6,439 nt of DNA from an uncultured Acetatifactor sp. Lineage in GTDB: Bacteria; Bacillota; Clostridia; Lachnospirales; Lachnospiraceae. This document shows positions 1 through 5,849 of the stretch, piece after piece (the stretch's first letter is position 1; each line of letters begins with the position of its first letter). The stretch covers positions 1-6,439 of the forward strand of contig CAJUQT010000089.1 of NCBI GenBank assembly GCA_910588225.1, given 5' to 3'. A model generated the notes under the pieces. It was not told where the DNA came from, searched no databases, and was given only the letters and a program-made list of their open reading frames with translations. The position numbers and the translations under genes are program-made.

Positions 1-2
1 AC

Positions 3-56
3 AGGCCCATAATCATCACCGAGCCGCGCGACAAGAGCATTTGTTCCCGTGTTTAG
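3..56 (+). CDS. C-terminal tail of a late phage gene (partial)
   Basis: A 17-codon open stretch in the third frame reads RPIIITEPRDKSICSRV and ends with TAG at 54-56, two bases before a strong terminator hairpin. Position just upstream of a lysis module suggests the end of a tail or structural protein. The fragment is too short to name. A second frame is also open here (from base 2 to about 120), but it runs through the terminator stem and is less likely. The call rests mainly on the stop codon abutting the terminator. Confidence 0.4.
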   Translation, partial: RPIIITEPRDKSICSRV

Positions 57-58
57 TG

Positions 59-109
59 AACACATATGGACATCAGATGAAAATCTGGTGCCGATATGTG
101 TTTATTTTT
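59..109 (+). terminator. Rho-independent terminator closing the phage structural operon
   Basis: The arms 59-67 (AACACATAT) and 94-102 (ATATGTGTT) pair perfectly. Two GC pairs follow (68-69 with 91-92), then 71-78 pairs with 83-90 through one G-T wobble around a GAAA tetraloop (79-82). Single-base bulges lie at 70 and 93. A T-rich tract, TTTATTTTT, follows at 101-109. The long stem, GNRA loop and T tract make this a convincing terminator between the late structural genes and the lysis genes. Confidence 0.85.
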
Positions 110-140
110 GCACAAATTTAAAGAGAAAAGGAGAACATTT

Positions 141-167
141 ATGTTAAAAATTCGTGATAGGCCTTAA
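141..167 (+). CDS. Eight-codon ORF with a strong ribosome binding site (leader peptide or gene relic)
   Basis: ATG at 141 is preceded by AAAAGGAG (126-133) with a 7-base spacer, as good a start signal as any in the window. The frame is only MLKIRDRP before TAA at 165-167. It sits 34 bases upstream of the XhlA-like gene start at 202. It could be a tiny leader peptide that brings ribosomes to the lysis operon. It could also be the remaining start of a small phage gene lost by mutation. Nothing in eight residues allows a function to be given. Confidence 0.35.
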   Translation: MLKIRDRP

Positions 168-201
168 AAAACATCAAGAAAAATCAAAGAAGGAGGATAA
201 T

Positions 202-504
202 ATGACACCTGAAGAAGTGGCGGTAAAATTCGAAGGACATGATCATGAGATTAAATCACTGAAGCACCGCATGGATGCCCAGGAGGAAGAGAGTAAATCA
301 ATCCAGGCCCTTGTTGTCTCCGTTGAAAAGATGGCAGTCAACATGGAGAACATGCTTGCAGAACAGAAAAAGCAGGGAGAGCGCCTGGAGGAGCTTGAAA
401 GGGAGCCGGCGGAGGCACACCGGCAGATCAAGATGTCAGTTGTTACAGCATTCGTAAGCGCCATTGCAGGAGCCATAGCCGGTGCCGTACTGGTGCTTCT
501 ATAA
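202..504 (+). CDS. XhlA-like phage lysis-associated membrane protein
   Basis: This 100-residue protein is built like XhlA (haemolysin XhlA family), which acts with a holin and endolysin in phage lysis cassettes such as that of Bacillus PBSX. Residues 1-75 are charged and form a likely coiled coil rich in E, K, Q and R with a heptad feel. Residues 79-99 are one hydrophobic, Ala/Gly-rich membrane helix that runs to the C-terminus, giving a tail-anchored form with the coiled coil probably in the cytoplasm. ATG at 202 is chosen because AGGAGG lies at 191-196 with a 5-base spacer. The frame extends in-frame to a GTG at 154, but that start has no good ribosome site and falls inside the 141-167 ORF. 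The holin starts 18 bases downstream, so the two are surely co-transcribed. The family call rests on architecture and context, not on a diagnostic motif. Confidence 0.7.
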   Translation: MTPEEVAVKFEGHDHEIKSLKHRMDAQEEESKSIQALVVSVEKMAVNMENMLAEQKKQGERLEELEREPAEAHRQIKMSVVTAFVSAIAGAIAGAVLVLL

Positions 505-522
505 TTTTGAAAGGAGATTTTT

Positions 523-729
523 ATGAAGAGAAGAAACTGGATTGAGTGGAGCAGGAGAGCTGGAATCAGAGCAGTAAAGACAGTTGCTCAGGCAGCTATT
601 GCCGGAATTGGTACTGCAGTAACAATGGGGCAGGTGGACTTGAAGTATGTGGTGTCTGCATCAATGCTGGCGGGTGTGCTGTCCCTGCTGACATCCGTGG
701 CGGGCCTGCCGGAATTGGAGGAGAAATAA
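523..729 (+). CDS. Phage holin, r1t type
   Basis: This 68-residue protein matches the small r1t-like holin family. It has a short basic N-terminus (MKRRNWIEWSRRAGIRAVKT) containing the family's recurrent R-AGIRAVKT segment, two membrane helices (about 18-36 and 41-62), and the family-like ending SLLTSVAGLPE before a short charged tail. Holins collect in the cytoplasmic membrane and open pores at a set time, which lets the endolysin reach peptidoglycan or depolarises the membrane. ATG at 523 follows AAGGAG (511-516) at a 6-base spacing. It lies between the XhlA-like gene (18 bases upstream) and the endolysin (60 bases downstream). A UUCG hairpin overlaps its stop codon. Length is typical of the family. 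Confidence 0.88.
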   Translation: MKRRNWIEWSRRAGIRAVKTVAQAAIAGIGTAVTMGQVDLKYVVSASMLAGVLSLLTSVAGLPELEEK

Positions 730-756
730 TTGGGAGCTTCGGCTCCCGGTTTTATT
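728..756 (+). terminator. UUCG-loop hairpin terminator/attenuator between holin and endolysin
   Basis: GGGAGC (732-737) and GCTCCC (742-747) pair perfectly around a TTCG loop closed by C-G, the very stable cUUCGg form. The stem can be extended outward by two T-G wobbles and A-T pairs back to 728. The tract TTTTATT follows at 750-756. It starts at the holin stop codon and ends 34 bases before the endolysin ATG, so it should reduce but not abolish endolysin transcription. An endolysin promoter in the 33-base gap is not evident. Confidence 0.75.
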
Positions 757-789
757 GCTCAGGATTGAGCGGAAGGGAGAATAAAAATT

Positions 790-1560
790 ATGCTTATTGG
801 AATTAATGCAGGACATACAAAAAGTGGTGCCGGATATGGCGCGGTGGGGAGGATCAGAGAATCGGAGCATACCCGTAAGGTAGCAGCAGCGCTTAAGGCG
901 TATCTGGAAGCCGCCGGAGTGGTGACTAAGGATTGCACGATTGATACCGCCAGTACGCAGAATGCGTATCTGGCCAAAGTAGTCGAACTGGCAAATGGAA
1001 AAGAACTGGAATGGTTTGTGAGTATCCATTTTAATGCAGGTGGCGGTCGTGGGGTCGAAGTATATACCTATGAAGGCCGGCAGTATCAGGATGCAGTGGA
1101 AGTCTGCGAAAATATTGCAGCATTGGGATTCCGGAATCGGGGCGTAAAAGCAGGGACTGGTTTGTATGTTATCCGGAAAACAAAGGCAAAAAGTATGCTG
1201 ATCGAAGTGTGTTTCGTGGATACGGATGATGCAGATAAGTATTTATCAATTGGGGAGGATAAGATTGGGCGGGCTATAGCAGCAGCCCTTGTGCCTTACG
1301 TTGCACCGACACTTCCCCAGGCTCCTGTGCATCCACCGTTACAGCCCCGAAAACAAAAATATGCAAAAGTGATTGTGCCCGAACTTAATATCCGGAAAGC
1401 GCCGTCGTGGGAACAGAAAGCTGTGGCCGGAGTGGTGCATAACAGAGAGGTGTTTACCGTTGTAGATACTGTTATAGTTGGCAACACTCCGATGCACAAG
1501 CTTAAAAGCGGCTTGTACATCACTGGGAGTCCTAAGTATGTCGAAACATACGAGAAATAA
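790..1560 (+). CDS. Phage endolysin: N-acetylmuramoyl-L-alanine amidase (Amidase_3) with SH3-like domain
   Basis: This 256-residue endolysin should cleave the amide bond between MurNAc and L-alanine in peptidoglycan at the end of the lytic cycle. The Amidase_3 catalytic domain spans about residues 1-170. Likely zinc ligands are His9 (in NAGHTKSG), Glu24 (in RESEH) and His80 (in VSIHFNA), and the likely catalytic glutamate is Glu139 (in MLIEVCFVDT). A proline-rich linker (about 173-188, PTLPQAPVHPPLQPRK) leads to a C-terminal SH3-like wall-binding domain (about 190-256). That domain contains LNIRKAPS and ends YITGSPKYVE, a common ending in clostridial phage lysins. No signal peptide is present, consistent with holin-dependent release. 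ATG at 790 follows GGAAGGGAGA (771-780) with 9 bases between. A UUCG hairpin terminator precedes it and the prophage attachment site follows. Confidence 0.93.
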   Translation: MLIGINAGHTKSGAGYGAVGRIRESEHTRKVAAALKAYLEAAGVVTKDCTIDTASTQNAYLAKVVELANGKELEWFVSIHFNAGGGRGVEVYTYEGRQYQDAVEVCENIAALGFRNRGVKAGTGLYVIRKTKAKSMLIEVCFVDTDDADKYLSIGEDKIGRAIAAALVPYVAPTLPQAPVHPPLQPRKQKYAKVIVPELNIRKAPSWEQKAVAGVVHNREVFTVVDTVIVGNTPMHKLKSGLYITGSPKYVETYEK

Positions 1561-1589
1561 AAGGATCGGATATATTGTTTTGGCAAAAG

Positions 1590-1618
1590 CAGGCAGTTGG
1601 TGATTAGCCTACTGCCTG
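1590..1618. terminator. Hairpin after the endolysin, possible terminator
   Basis: CAGGCAGT (1590-1597) and ACTGCCTG (1611-1618) form a perfect 8-bp stem, with a further GGT/GCC pairing possible inside the loop. It lies 29 bases past the endolysin stop, where a terminator is expected. The downstream tract (ATAATTTAAAG) has few T residues, so plus-strand termination may be weak. On the minus strand the hairpin is followed by CTTTTGCC, also only a modest tract. Confidence 0.45.
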
Positions 1619-1640
1619 ATAATTTAAAGTACATATAAGA

Positions 1641-1658
1641 TGTCTCACTTTTGTCTCA
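1641..1658 (+). repeat. Direct repeat TGTCTCA x2, candidate integrase arm-type sites
   Basis: TGTCTCA occurs at 1641-1647 and 1652-1658, an 11-base period, on the prophage side and about 50-68 bases from the anticodon-arm core. Tyrosine integrases bind short directly repeated arm sites that flank the core on the phage side only, so place and spacing fit. Two copies of seven bases could also be chance. Confidence 0.4.
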
Positions 1659-1708
1659 TATTATTGGCTAGAACCCTATATTTTATGGGGAATTTGCCAC
1701 AATATACG

Positions 1709-1723
1709 CTGACTCTTAATCAG
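1709..1723 (+). other. attR core: tRNA anticodon stem-loop dyad
   Basis: CTGA (1709-1712), loop CTCTTAA (1713-1719) and TCAG (1720-1723) form a symmetrical stem-loop equal to the anticodon arm of tRNA-Lys. The next pair outward, 1708 with 1724, is G-G and cannot pair, and the DNA upstream no longer resembles a tRNA. Tyrosine integrases that use tRNA genes often cross over within the anticodon loop, where the stem gives the dyad they bind. This is therefore taken as the prophage/host junction. The precise left limit of identity with attB needs the other prophage end. Confidence 0.75.
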
Positions 1724-1754
1724 GGTGTCCAGGGTTCGAGCCCCTGGCGGCGCA
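1709..1754 (+). pseudogene. 3' half of tRNA-Lys (anticodon CUU), displaced by prophage integration
   Basis: The anticodon arm 1709-1723 has loop CTCTTAA, giving anticodon CTT for lysine AAG codons. A five-base variable region follows (1725-1729). The T arm is CAGGG (1730-1734), loop TTCGAGC (1735-1741), CCCTG (1742-1746), a perfect TTCRANY loop and stem. The 3' acceptor strand GCGGCGC (1747-1753) and discriminator A (1754) end it; CCA is not encoded. The 5' half is missing: no GCGCCGC acceptor strand or D arm lies in the 40 bases upstream. The fragment cannot make a working tRNA. The whole gene is expected at the opposite prophage end, rebuilt from the phage's own copy of this half. Confidence 0.82.
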
Positions 1755-1758
1755 TGTG

Positions 1759-1804
1759 AAGGACTGTTTTTGGGGATTTAAGGCCCTGGGGGCGGTTCTT
1801 TTTT
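1759..1804 (+). terminator. Terminator of the original host tRNA-Lys gene
   Basis: AAGGACTG (1759-1766) pairs with CGGTTCTT (1793-1800) through 8 pairs, two of them G-T wobbles, and an inner GGG/CCC pairing is possible. The T run TTTTTT follows at 1799-1804. It begins four bases after the tRNA discriminator base, as expected for a single tRNA transcript. After integration it would stop transcripts leaving the prophage and insulate the downstream host operon. Confidence 0.7.
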
Positions 1805-1932
1805 CGTGCAAATATACCAGAAACAAAAAATCAGTTTTCCGAATACTTCATCCCGTCGCCGGCATTTCCCAAAAGCAAGCTGACATAAATCTGTCATCAA
1901 AAATGAATTCCAAATCAAATAAAATCAATTTA

Positions 1933-1961
1933 TTGAAATATTCCAGATTTTTTTGTATAAT
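1933..1961 (+). promoter_or_regulatory. Near-consensus sigma-A promoter of the membrane-protein/phosphatase operon
   Basis: The -35 box TTGAAA (1933-1938) and the -10 box TATAAT (1956-1961) are separated by exactly 17 bases. A start near 1968 would leave a leader of about 27 bases containing the ribosome site GAGGAGAGGG (1981-1990). The upstream intergenic stretch (1805-1932) is AT-rich and shows no obvious operator or riboswitch. The strength of the promoter suggests constitutive expression by the housekeeping sigma factor. Confidence 0.8.
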
Positions 1962-1994
1962 ATAGCAGATAAATAATAACGAGGAGAGGGCATA

Positions 1995-3413
1995 ATGAAA
2001 AAACTTTTAAGTATTGTAATAACGTTATGTGCGCTGGCAGGCGCGGCTGTATTCTGGATTCTCGGCGGCTCGCTGTGTACGAAGATGAGGGGAGGGCCGG
2101 AGGAGCTGGCTTCAGGCACGACGTTCAGCGAAGCGGAAGGACGTTACATATCATATGAAGCGGCGTATCCGATTGCATCCCGGGTAGAAGAGTATTATTC
2201 GGGAGATCCTGACAGGGTGAGAACCATGGGGTATGTGGTATACGATCAGGAGCGACAGGCGTTTATCTACATCGTGGTGTCGGACAATGACAAGGGCAGA
2301 CTTGAGAATCTCATGTGGGACCTGCATTTGTCGGCAGAGATGAGAGCAGGCAAGGATATGGAGCCGTTTACGGCGTGGGGATCACTGGAGCCCATGGAGT
2401 CGGAAGCAGTGGAAGAGATGCTCGCCGCTGTGGAAGACAGTGAGATTGTAGACAGCTATATGAGTTCCGGAGGAAGCGGCTCCCATTATGAAGCTTATTT
2501 TAATTCGGATGAATACGGCAAGGTCCTGGCGGCTATGGGCAAGGCACTGGAGGAGGGCTGGCAGCAGTCTGACTGGTATTATATAGTAGACGGCAGTATC
2601 AATGGTCTGTCAGGCGGTGATATCTGGATTTGTGCATTTGCGGCAGGGCTCAATCTTCTGATTGCCGTGTTCCGGCTGATTGCTTTGTTCAGGGGCGCTG
2701 GAAAGCATTCTGACAAGGCAGAGAAATCCGGAAGTAAGCTGGATTGCTTTTTGGCCGCACAGAGAGGCTGGGTGGAAGATTGGTGCGACTACAGTCTCAA
2801 TCGCGGACGCCGTCTGGGTTATCTGTCGGTTCTGGGCGGTGTGGTGATTTTCTTGGCCATCGGCATTTTTGTAAAAGTGCCTGTGCAGAAGTTACTTGTA
2901 TTTTACCTGTCTCTCGGCGTGCTGCTGGGAGAATTGACAGGATTGCTTTTCTGGTTCGGACAGAAGGGACAGGCGAAACCCGGCAAAATTTTGAAGAAGC
3001 TGGAAAAGAGTGTCAAAAAGGAACTTCCTTCGGCGCCGGAACAGGAAGATTTTGCAGAGGATGTTCTGAATGCGGGCAGTGAGTGGCAATTCAGGGAGAA
3101 GACAAAGGATGCCATGCTGCAGGGCGTCGTGGGGAGCCGCTACTGGGCGGCGCTCTCCTGGAACGGACAGGCGACAGTCATTGACTCCGAGCGCCTGGAT
3201 AAGATTGAGACGGCCACCATATCAGGGCAGGTACGCAGCGGGAAGGTGCGTGTCAGCTATGTTTCCTATGTAGCCAGGTTCTATTATAGGAACGCCGCTC
3301 CGAAGAAGACCTTTGATAAGGCACTGTCTTTCAACCGGGAAGATTCTCTCGGACTGTTTATGGTGCTTGTGAGAAAGAGAGTCGGCGACAGTGTAAAGAT
3401 TACGGCAGAGTGA
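1995..3413 (+). CDS. Unnamed membrane protein with four predicted helices and an extracellular domain
   Basis: I do not recognise this 472-residue protein. Residues 5-25 form an N-terminal hydrophobic segment (signal anchor or signal peptide). Residues about 28-205 make a soluble domain, probably outside the cell, rich in acidic and aromatic residues. Three more helices follow at about 209-232, 273-293 and 298-322. Between the first and second of these is a short basic, cytosolic-looking loop. The C-terminal 150 residues (323-472) begin with a lysine-rich linker and form a likely cytosolic domain with alternating beta-type sequence. No catalytic motif, lipobox or metal-binding cluster is visible. 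ATG at 1995 follows GAGGAGAGGG and the frame is intact. It is the first gene of an operon with a second, smaller membrane protein 19 bases downstream and a phosphatase after that. A sensor, transporter accessory or envelope role is possible, but this is not shown. Confidence 0.8.
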   Translation: MKKLLSIVITLCALAGAAVFWILGGSLCTKMRGGPEELASGTTFSEAEGRYISYEAAYPIASRVEEYYSGDPDRVRTMGYVVYDQERQAFIYIVVSDNDKGRLENLMWDLHLSAEMRAGKDMEPFTAWGSLEPMESEAVEEMLAAVEDSEIVDSYMSSGGSGSHYEAYFNSDEYGKVLAAMGKALEEGWQQSDWYYIVDGSINGLSGGDIWICAFAAGLNLLIAVFRLIALFRGAGKHSDKAEKSGSKLDCFLAAQRGWVEDWCDYSLNRGRRLGYLSVLGGVVIFLAIGIFVKVPVQKLLVFYLSLGVLLGELTGLLFWFGQKGQAKPGKILKKLEKSVKKELPSAPEQEDFAEDVLNAGSEWQFREKTKDAMLQGVVGSRYWAALSWNGQATVIDSERLDKIETATISGQVRSGKVRVSYVSYVARFYYRNAAPKKTFDKALSFNREDSLGLFMVLVRKRVGDSVKITAE

Positions 3414-3432
3414 GAAGTGGGAGGGGCGGAAT

Positions 3433-4074
3433 ATGGTAGGAAAGCTGACTTTAAAATATTGGATGAGCATATTGCTCTTTTGTCTGATTTGTCTGGCTTT
3501 GAGCGCACCTTTCTGGAAGTATGGGCCTGCTGCTCTTGAGGCCCTGCAGGGAGGGACACCGGAACTGGCTGAAAGCGAGTCCATGAGCAACATTTACGGG
3601 CTGGCCGGACTGGGACTTTTTTTCCTGTTGATTGTGGTGGCTCTTATAATCAGAGGTCTTACAAATTCAGTGGGAAAGCGGGCGCGGAAATATCTGGAGG
3701 GACATTCGGGAGTCACCATGGAGCAGCTGGATACTGATTTCGCGGCAGCGGAGAAGGTGGGCAATATATGGGTCGGCAAGAGCTGGATATACAGTCATGA
3801 CCTGAATTGTCTTCTGGTGGGCAATGATATCGTGGTTCTGGTGTATGGTGAAACGGAAAGGTCCAGAAACAGAGTGAATTATTATCTTTGTCTGGGACTT
3901 AAAGACGGCAGTGTGGAAAGAGTCCGGGTATCTGAAAGCAATCTGTCACGGATACAGGAGATATATGAGAGATATTCTCATATAGTTGTGGGGAATAATC
4001 CTGAGTACAAATACATGTTCAAAAATGACAGAGACGCTTTCCTGAATATAAAGTATCGCCGGAATATGGAATAG
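3433..4074 (+). CDS. Unnamed membrane protein with two predicted helices and a C-terminal cytosolic domain
   Basis: I do not recognise this 213-residue protein. It has two membrane helices (about 9-26 and 55-75) joined by a short acidic, probably extracellular loop (27-54). The C-terminal domain (about 80-213) is mixed alpha/beta, with segments such as NIWVGKSWIYSHD, DIVVLVYGETERS and HIVVGNNPEYKYMF. Its layout of N-terminal anchor, further helix and cytosolic C-terminal domain after a DFA motif loosely echoes the upstream 472-residue protein, which hints at common ancestry or a shared complex. This is inference from reading only. ATG at 3433 follows GGGAGGGG (3419-3426), and the gene starts 19 bases after the previous stop. 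The phosphatase gene starts 20 bases after its TAG. Conserved-domain membership may exist under an uncharacterised family number that I cannot confirm. Confidence 0.8.
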   Translation: MVGKLTLKYWMSILLFCLICLALSAPFWKYGPAALEALQGGTPELAESESMSNIYGLAGLGLFFLLIVVALIIRGLTNSVGKRARKYLEGHSGVTMEQLDTDFAAAEKVGNIWVGKSWIYSHDLNCLLVGNDIVVLVYGETERSRNRVNYYLCLGLKDGSVERVRVSESNLSRIQEIYERYSHIVVGNNPEYKYMFKNDRDAFLNIKYRRNME

Positions 4075-4094
4075 AGGCAGGGAAGGGGACAGAG

Positions 4095-4727
4095 GTGAAA
4101 ATATACCTTTTCAGACACGGCGAAACAGAATGGAACAGGATGCGCAGGCTGCAGGGACAGAGTGATATCGCGCTGAATGCGTTTGGAAGAGAACTGGCAG
4201 TGAAGACAGGGGAAGCGCTGAGAGAGATCGCATTTGACAGAGCATTTTGTTCTCCCCTTGTCCGGGCGGCCGAGACGGCACAGATTATTCTCGGGGACAG
4301 GCCTGTTTCGCTGGTATCCGATGAACGGCTGAAGGAGATGTTTTTCGGGGAACATGAAGGAGCTGCTTTTGATGAAGCAAAGCAGCAGAAATCCACGCAT
4401 CCCCTTCATAATTTCTTCTGTGATCCGGAACATTATATCCCGCCGGAGGGCGCGGAATCTTTTCAGGATGTCATGGACAGAGGCAGGGCATTCCTGCAGG
4501 AGCAGATTGTGCCTCTGGAAGGAGCCTGTGAAAATGTACTGATTGTGGCTCATGGCGCGTTTAACAGGGGACTTTTAAGCGTTGTGTGCGGTATTCCGCT
4601 GGGGGATTTCTGGCAGCTCAGTCTGCCCAATTGCGCGGCATCTATTCTGACTCTGGATAAGGGAAGATTCCGGATTCTGGAGAAGTGTCGGATTTATTAT
4701 GAGGATCCGGTAAACGGAAGGCCCTGA
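4095..4727 (+). CDS. Histidine phosphatase superfamily protein (phosphoglycerate-mutase-like)
   Basis: This 210-residue protein carries the full signature of the histidine phosphatase superfamily. LFRHGETEWN gives Arg7 and the phospho-accepting His8. SPLVRAAET gives Arg57. LKEMFFGEHEG gives Glu81, the probable proton donor. VAHGAF gives the second catalytic histidine, His153. All catalytic positions are present and the length is normal for a single-domain cytosolic member. The fold does not fix the substrate: relatives dephosphorylate cobalamin precursors, phosphoserine, sugar phosphates or phosphoglycerates. No neighbouring gene for cobalamin or glycolysis points to one of these. The start is GTG at 4095, with GGAAGGGG (4081-4088) upstream at a 6-base spacing. 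It is the third gene of the operon, 20 bases after the small membrane protein. Transcription probably ends at the shared hairpin at 4838-4886. Confidence 0.92.
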   Translation: MKIYLFRHGETEWNRMRRLQGQSDIALNAFGRELAVKTGEALREIAFDRAFCSPLVRAAETAQIILGDRPVSLVSDERLKEMFFGEHEGAAFDEAKQQKSTHPLHNFFCDPEHYIPPEGAESFQDVMDRGRAFLQEQIVPLEGACENVLIVAHGAFNRGLLSVVCGIPLGDFWQLSLPNCAASILTLDKGRFRILEKCRIYYEDPVNGRP

Positions 4728-4832
4728 AAGAAAGGCAGCGGCGACAGGAAAGGCAATGGCCGGCCGGGGAGAAGCGGCAGAGGAAGGCTGAGACTGGAAT
4801 AGCACAGAAGTGAAAAAAGAAGAGAAAGCGAT

Positions 4833-4886
4833 AAAAAGGAACCACACACCATTGATGGAAGAATTTCCCACAGGTGTTGTGGTTCC
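4833..4886 (-). terminator. Terminator between converging genes, strongest on the minus strand
   Basis: GGAACCACACACC (4838-4850) pairs with 4873-4886 over 13 bp with one bulged base, and a smaller GGAA/TTCC hairpin can form inside the loop. Read on the minus strand, the stem is followed by TTTTTATC (complement of 4830-4837), a good T tract 26 bases past the end of the zinc-ribbon gene. On the plus strand the following tract TGTTATCTTGTT is poorer, but the stem may still stop the phosphatase operon. The 105 bases between the phosphatase stop and this hairpin hold no supportable gene. Confidence 0.82.
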
Positions 4887-4911
4887 TGTTATCTTGTTCC
4901 TGAAAATCTAC

Positions 4912-5802
4912 TTAAAACATTCTCATCAGGGAACTGATATTGCTGATCTGGTCACGGATGGAACCGGGAATATACAGGGACAGCGCCACTTTGGTGCCAA
5001 TCAGCCAGAAGAGGAGAATGAATACCACCATCACGCCGAATACCATGTAAGATGCCAGATCGTCCTTTACGCCGGTTAAACCCTTGATTGCACCGAGAAG
5101 GAAAACGGTGGCAAGGAAGAAAGAACCATAATACAGTACGAGACCAAGAGAGATGGTGGTGGGGGTGTTAATAATCATGAATACATTGCCGAGAATAATC
5201 ATGGGAAGCAGTCCGATGGAACGCACGGCTGTCAGTGACAGTATCTGTTCCAGATTCGTAGACACTTTCATGATAATGGCGGCACCCCACAGCAGCAACA
5301 GCATTATCCCGGAGAAGATCAATGAGAACAACAGAGTCAGGAAGAAAGCTTTCAGACCGGAGAATTTATAGCTTTTTTCCAGATCAAGAGCCAGATTGAC
5401 TCTGCTTACCATGATAATGCTGAAGAGGCAGGAGAAAAGTGTCTGAACGGCAATAATCCCAATTGCCGCGATTTTATCTCCCTTTTCCACGAACTTTCTG
5501 CCTTCTGTGGCCGGCTGCTTTAACACTGCCAGTGTGGTGGACAGAATTTTCTTCAGGCCGCTGGTAAGCGCATCCTTGTCAGGAAGTGTGATGGTGACGG
5601 AAGGCTGGGGGGCGGAACCTTCTCCTGAGGCGGCAGGAGCCGGTTGTACCGGAGGTACAGGCGGTGCCTGCGTGGCTGATTCTACAGCCGTACTTTTATC
5701 CGTGCTTTGAGTGGCAGTTTCCGGAGCCTGTGCGGTGGCTGCCCGGCAGCTGCACACTTCTCCTTCCTGTAACTCTTTTCCGCAAAATTCACAAAATGCC
5801 AT
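4912..5802 (-). CDS. Zinc-ribbon multi-pass membrane protein, Yip1-like layout
   Basis: This 296-residue protein begins MAFCEFCGKELQEGEVCSC, a short zinc ribbon with ligands Cys4, Cys7, Cys17 and Cys19. A low-complexity linker rich in Ala, Pro, Thr and Gln follows (about 20-70). After an amphipathic stretch come about five membrane helices (110-132, 150-178, 193-212, 217-239, 250-272) and a short tail. The architecture is like zinc-ribbon proteins of Bacillota with a Yip1-type membrane domain, whose function is mostly unknown. I infer no specific role. The start is ATG at 5802-5800 because AAAAGGAGA (5817-5809) precedes it. The frame stays open to 5871, but that longer start would fall inside the promoter. 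The gene converges on the phosphatase operon and is probably a single-gene transcript. Confidence 0.82.
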   Translation of the reverse strand: MAFCEFCGKELQEGEVCSCRAATAQAPETATQSTDKSTAVESATQAPPVPPVQPAPAASGEGSAPQPSVTITLPDKDALTSGLKKILSTTLAVLKQPATEGRKFVEKGDKIAAIGIIAVQTLFSCLFSIIMVSRVNLALDLEKSYKFSGLKAFFLTLLFSLIFSGIMLLLLWGAAIIMKVSTNLEQILSLTAVRSIGLLPMIILGNVFMIINTPTTISLGLVLYYGSFFLATVFLLGAIKGLTGVKDDLASYMVFGVMVVFILLFWLIGTKVALSLYIPGSIRDQISNISSLMRMF

Positions 5803-5849
5803 AATATTTCTCCTTTTCTTTACTGCGTTTGTTATTATTTTCCTATTCC

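Larger units (their letters stand above)
1..1723. mobile_element. Right end of an integrated prophage (lysis module to attR)
   Basis: This stretch holds a holin, an XhlA-like protein and an endolysin in the usual phage order. It ends in a partial tRNA-Lys gene that marks the integration site. Temperate phages of Bacillota commonly place the lysis module next to attP, so that after integration it sits beside attR with the integrase at the far end. That arrangement fits what is seen here. The left part of the prophage, including any integrase, lies outside the window. The exact crossover cannot be fixed more finely than the anticodon-arm core at 1709-1723. Whether the prophage is intact or inducible cannot be judged from this fragment. 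Confidence 0.85.

Noticed and set aside
661..1029. 122-residue minus-strand frame
   Set aside because: It is antisense to the holin end, a terminator and the amidase domain, with no supporting signals.
1674..1690. Seven-pair hairpin CCCTATA/TATGGGG before the attR core
   Set aside because: It is short, AT-rich, contains a wobble and has no T tract. It could be chance or an integrase accessory site, with no way to tell.
1756..1965. 69-residue plus-strand frame after the tRNA fragment
   Set aside because: It runs through the tRNA terminator and the operon promoter's -10 box and has no ribosome binding site.
3978..4553. 191-residue minus-strand frame
   Set aside because: It lies antisense to the histidine phosphatase and the end of the small membrane protein. 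The phosphatase motifs prove the plus strand codes here.
4810..5079. 89-residue plus-strand frame over the convergent region
   Set aside because: It crosses the strong terminator hairpin and is antisense to the 3' end of the zinc-ribbon gene, whose protein features are clear.
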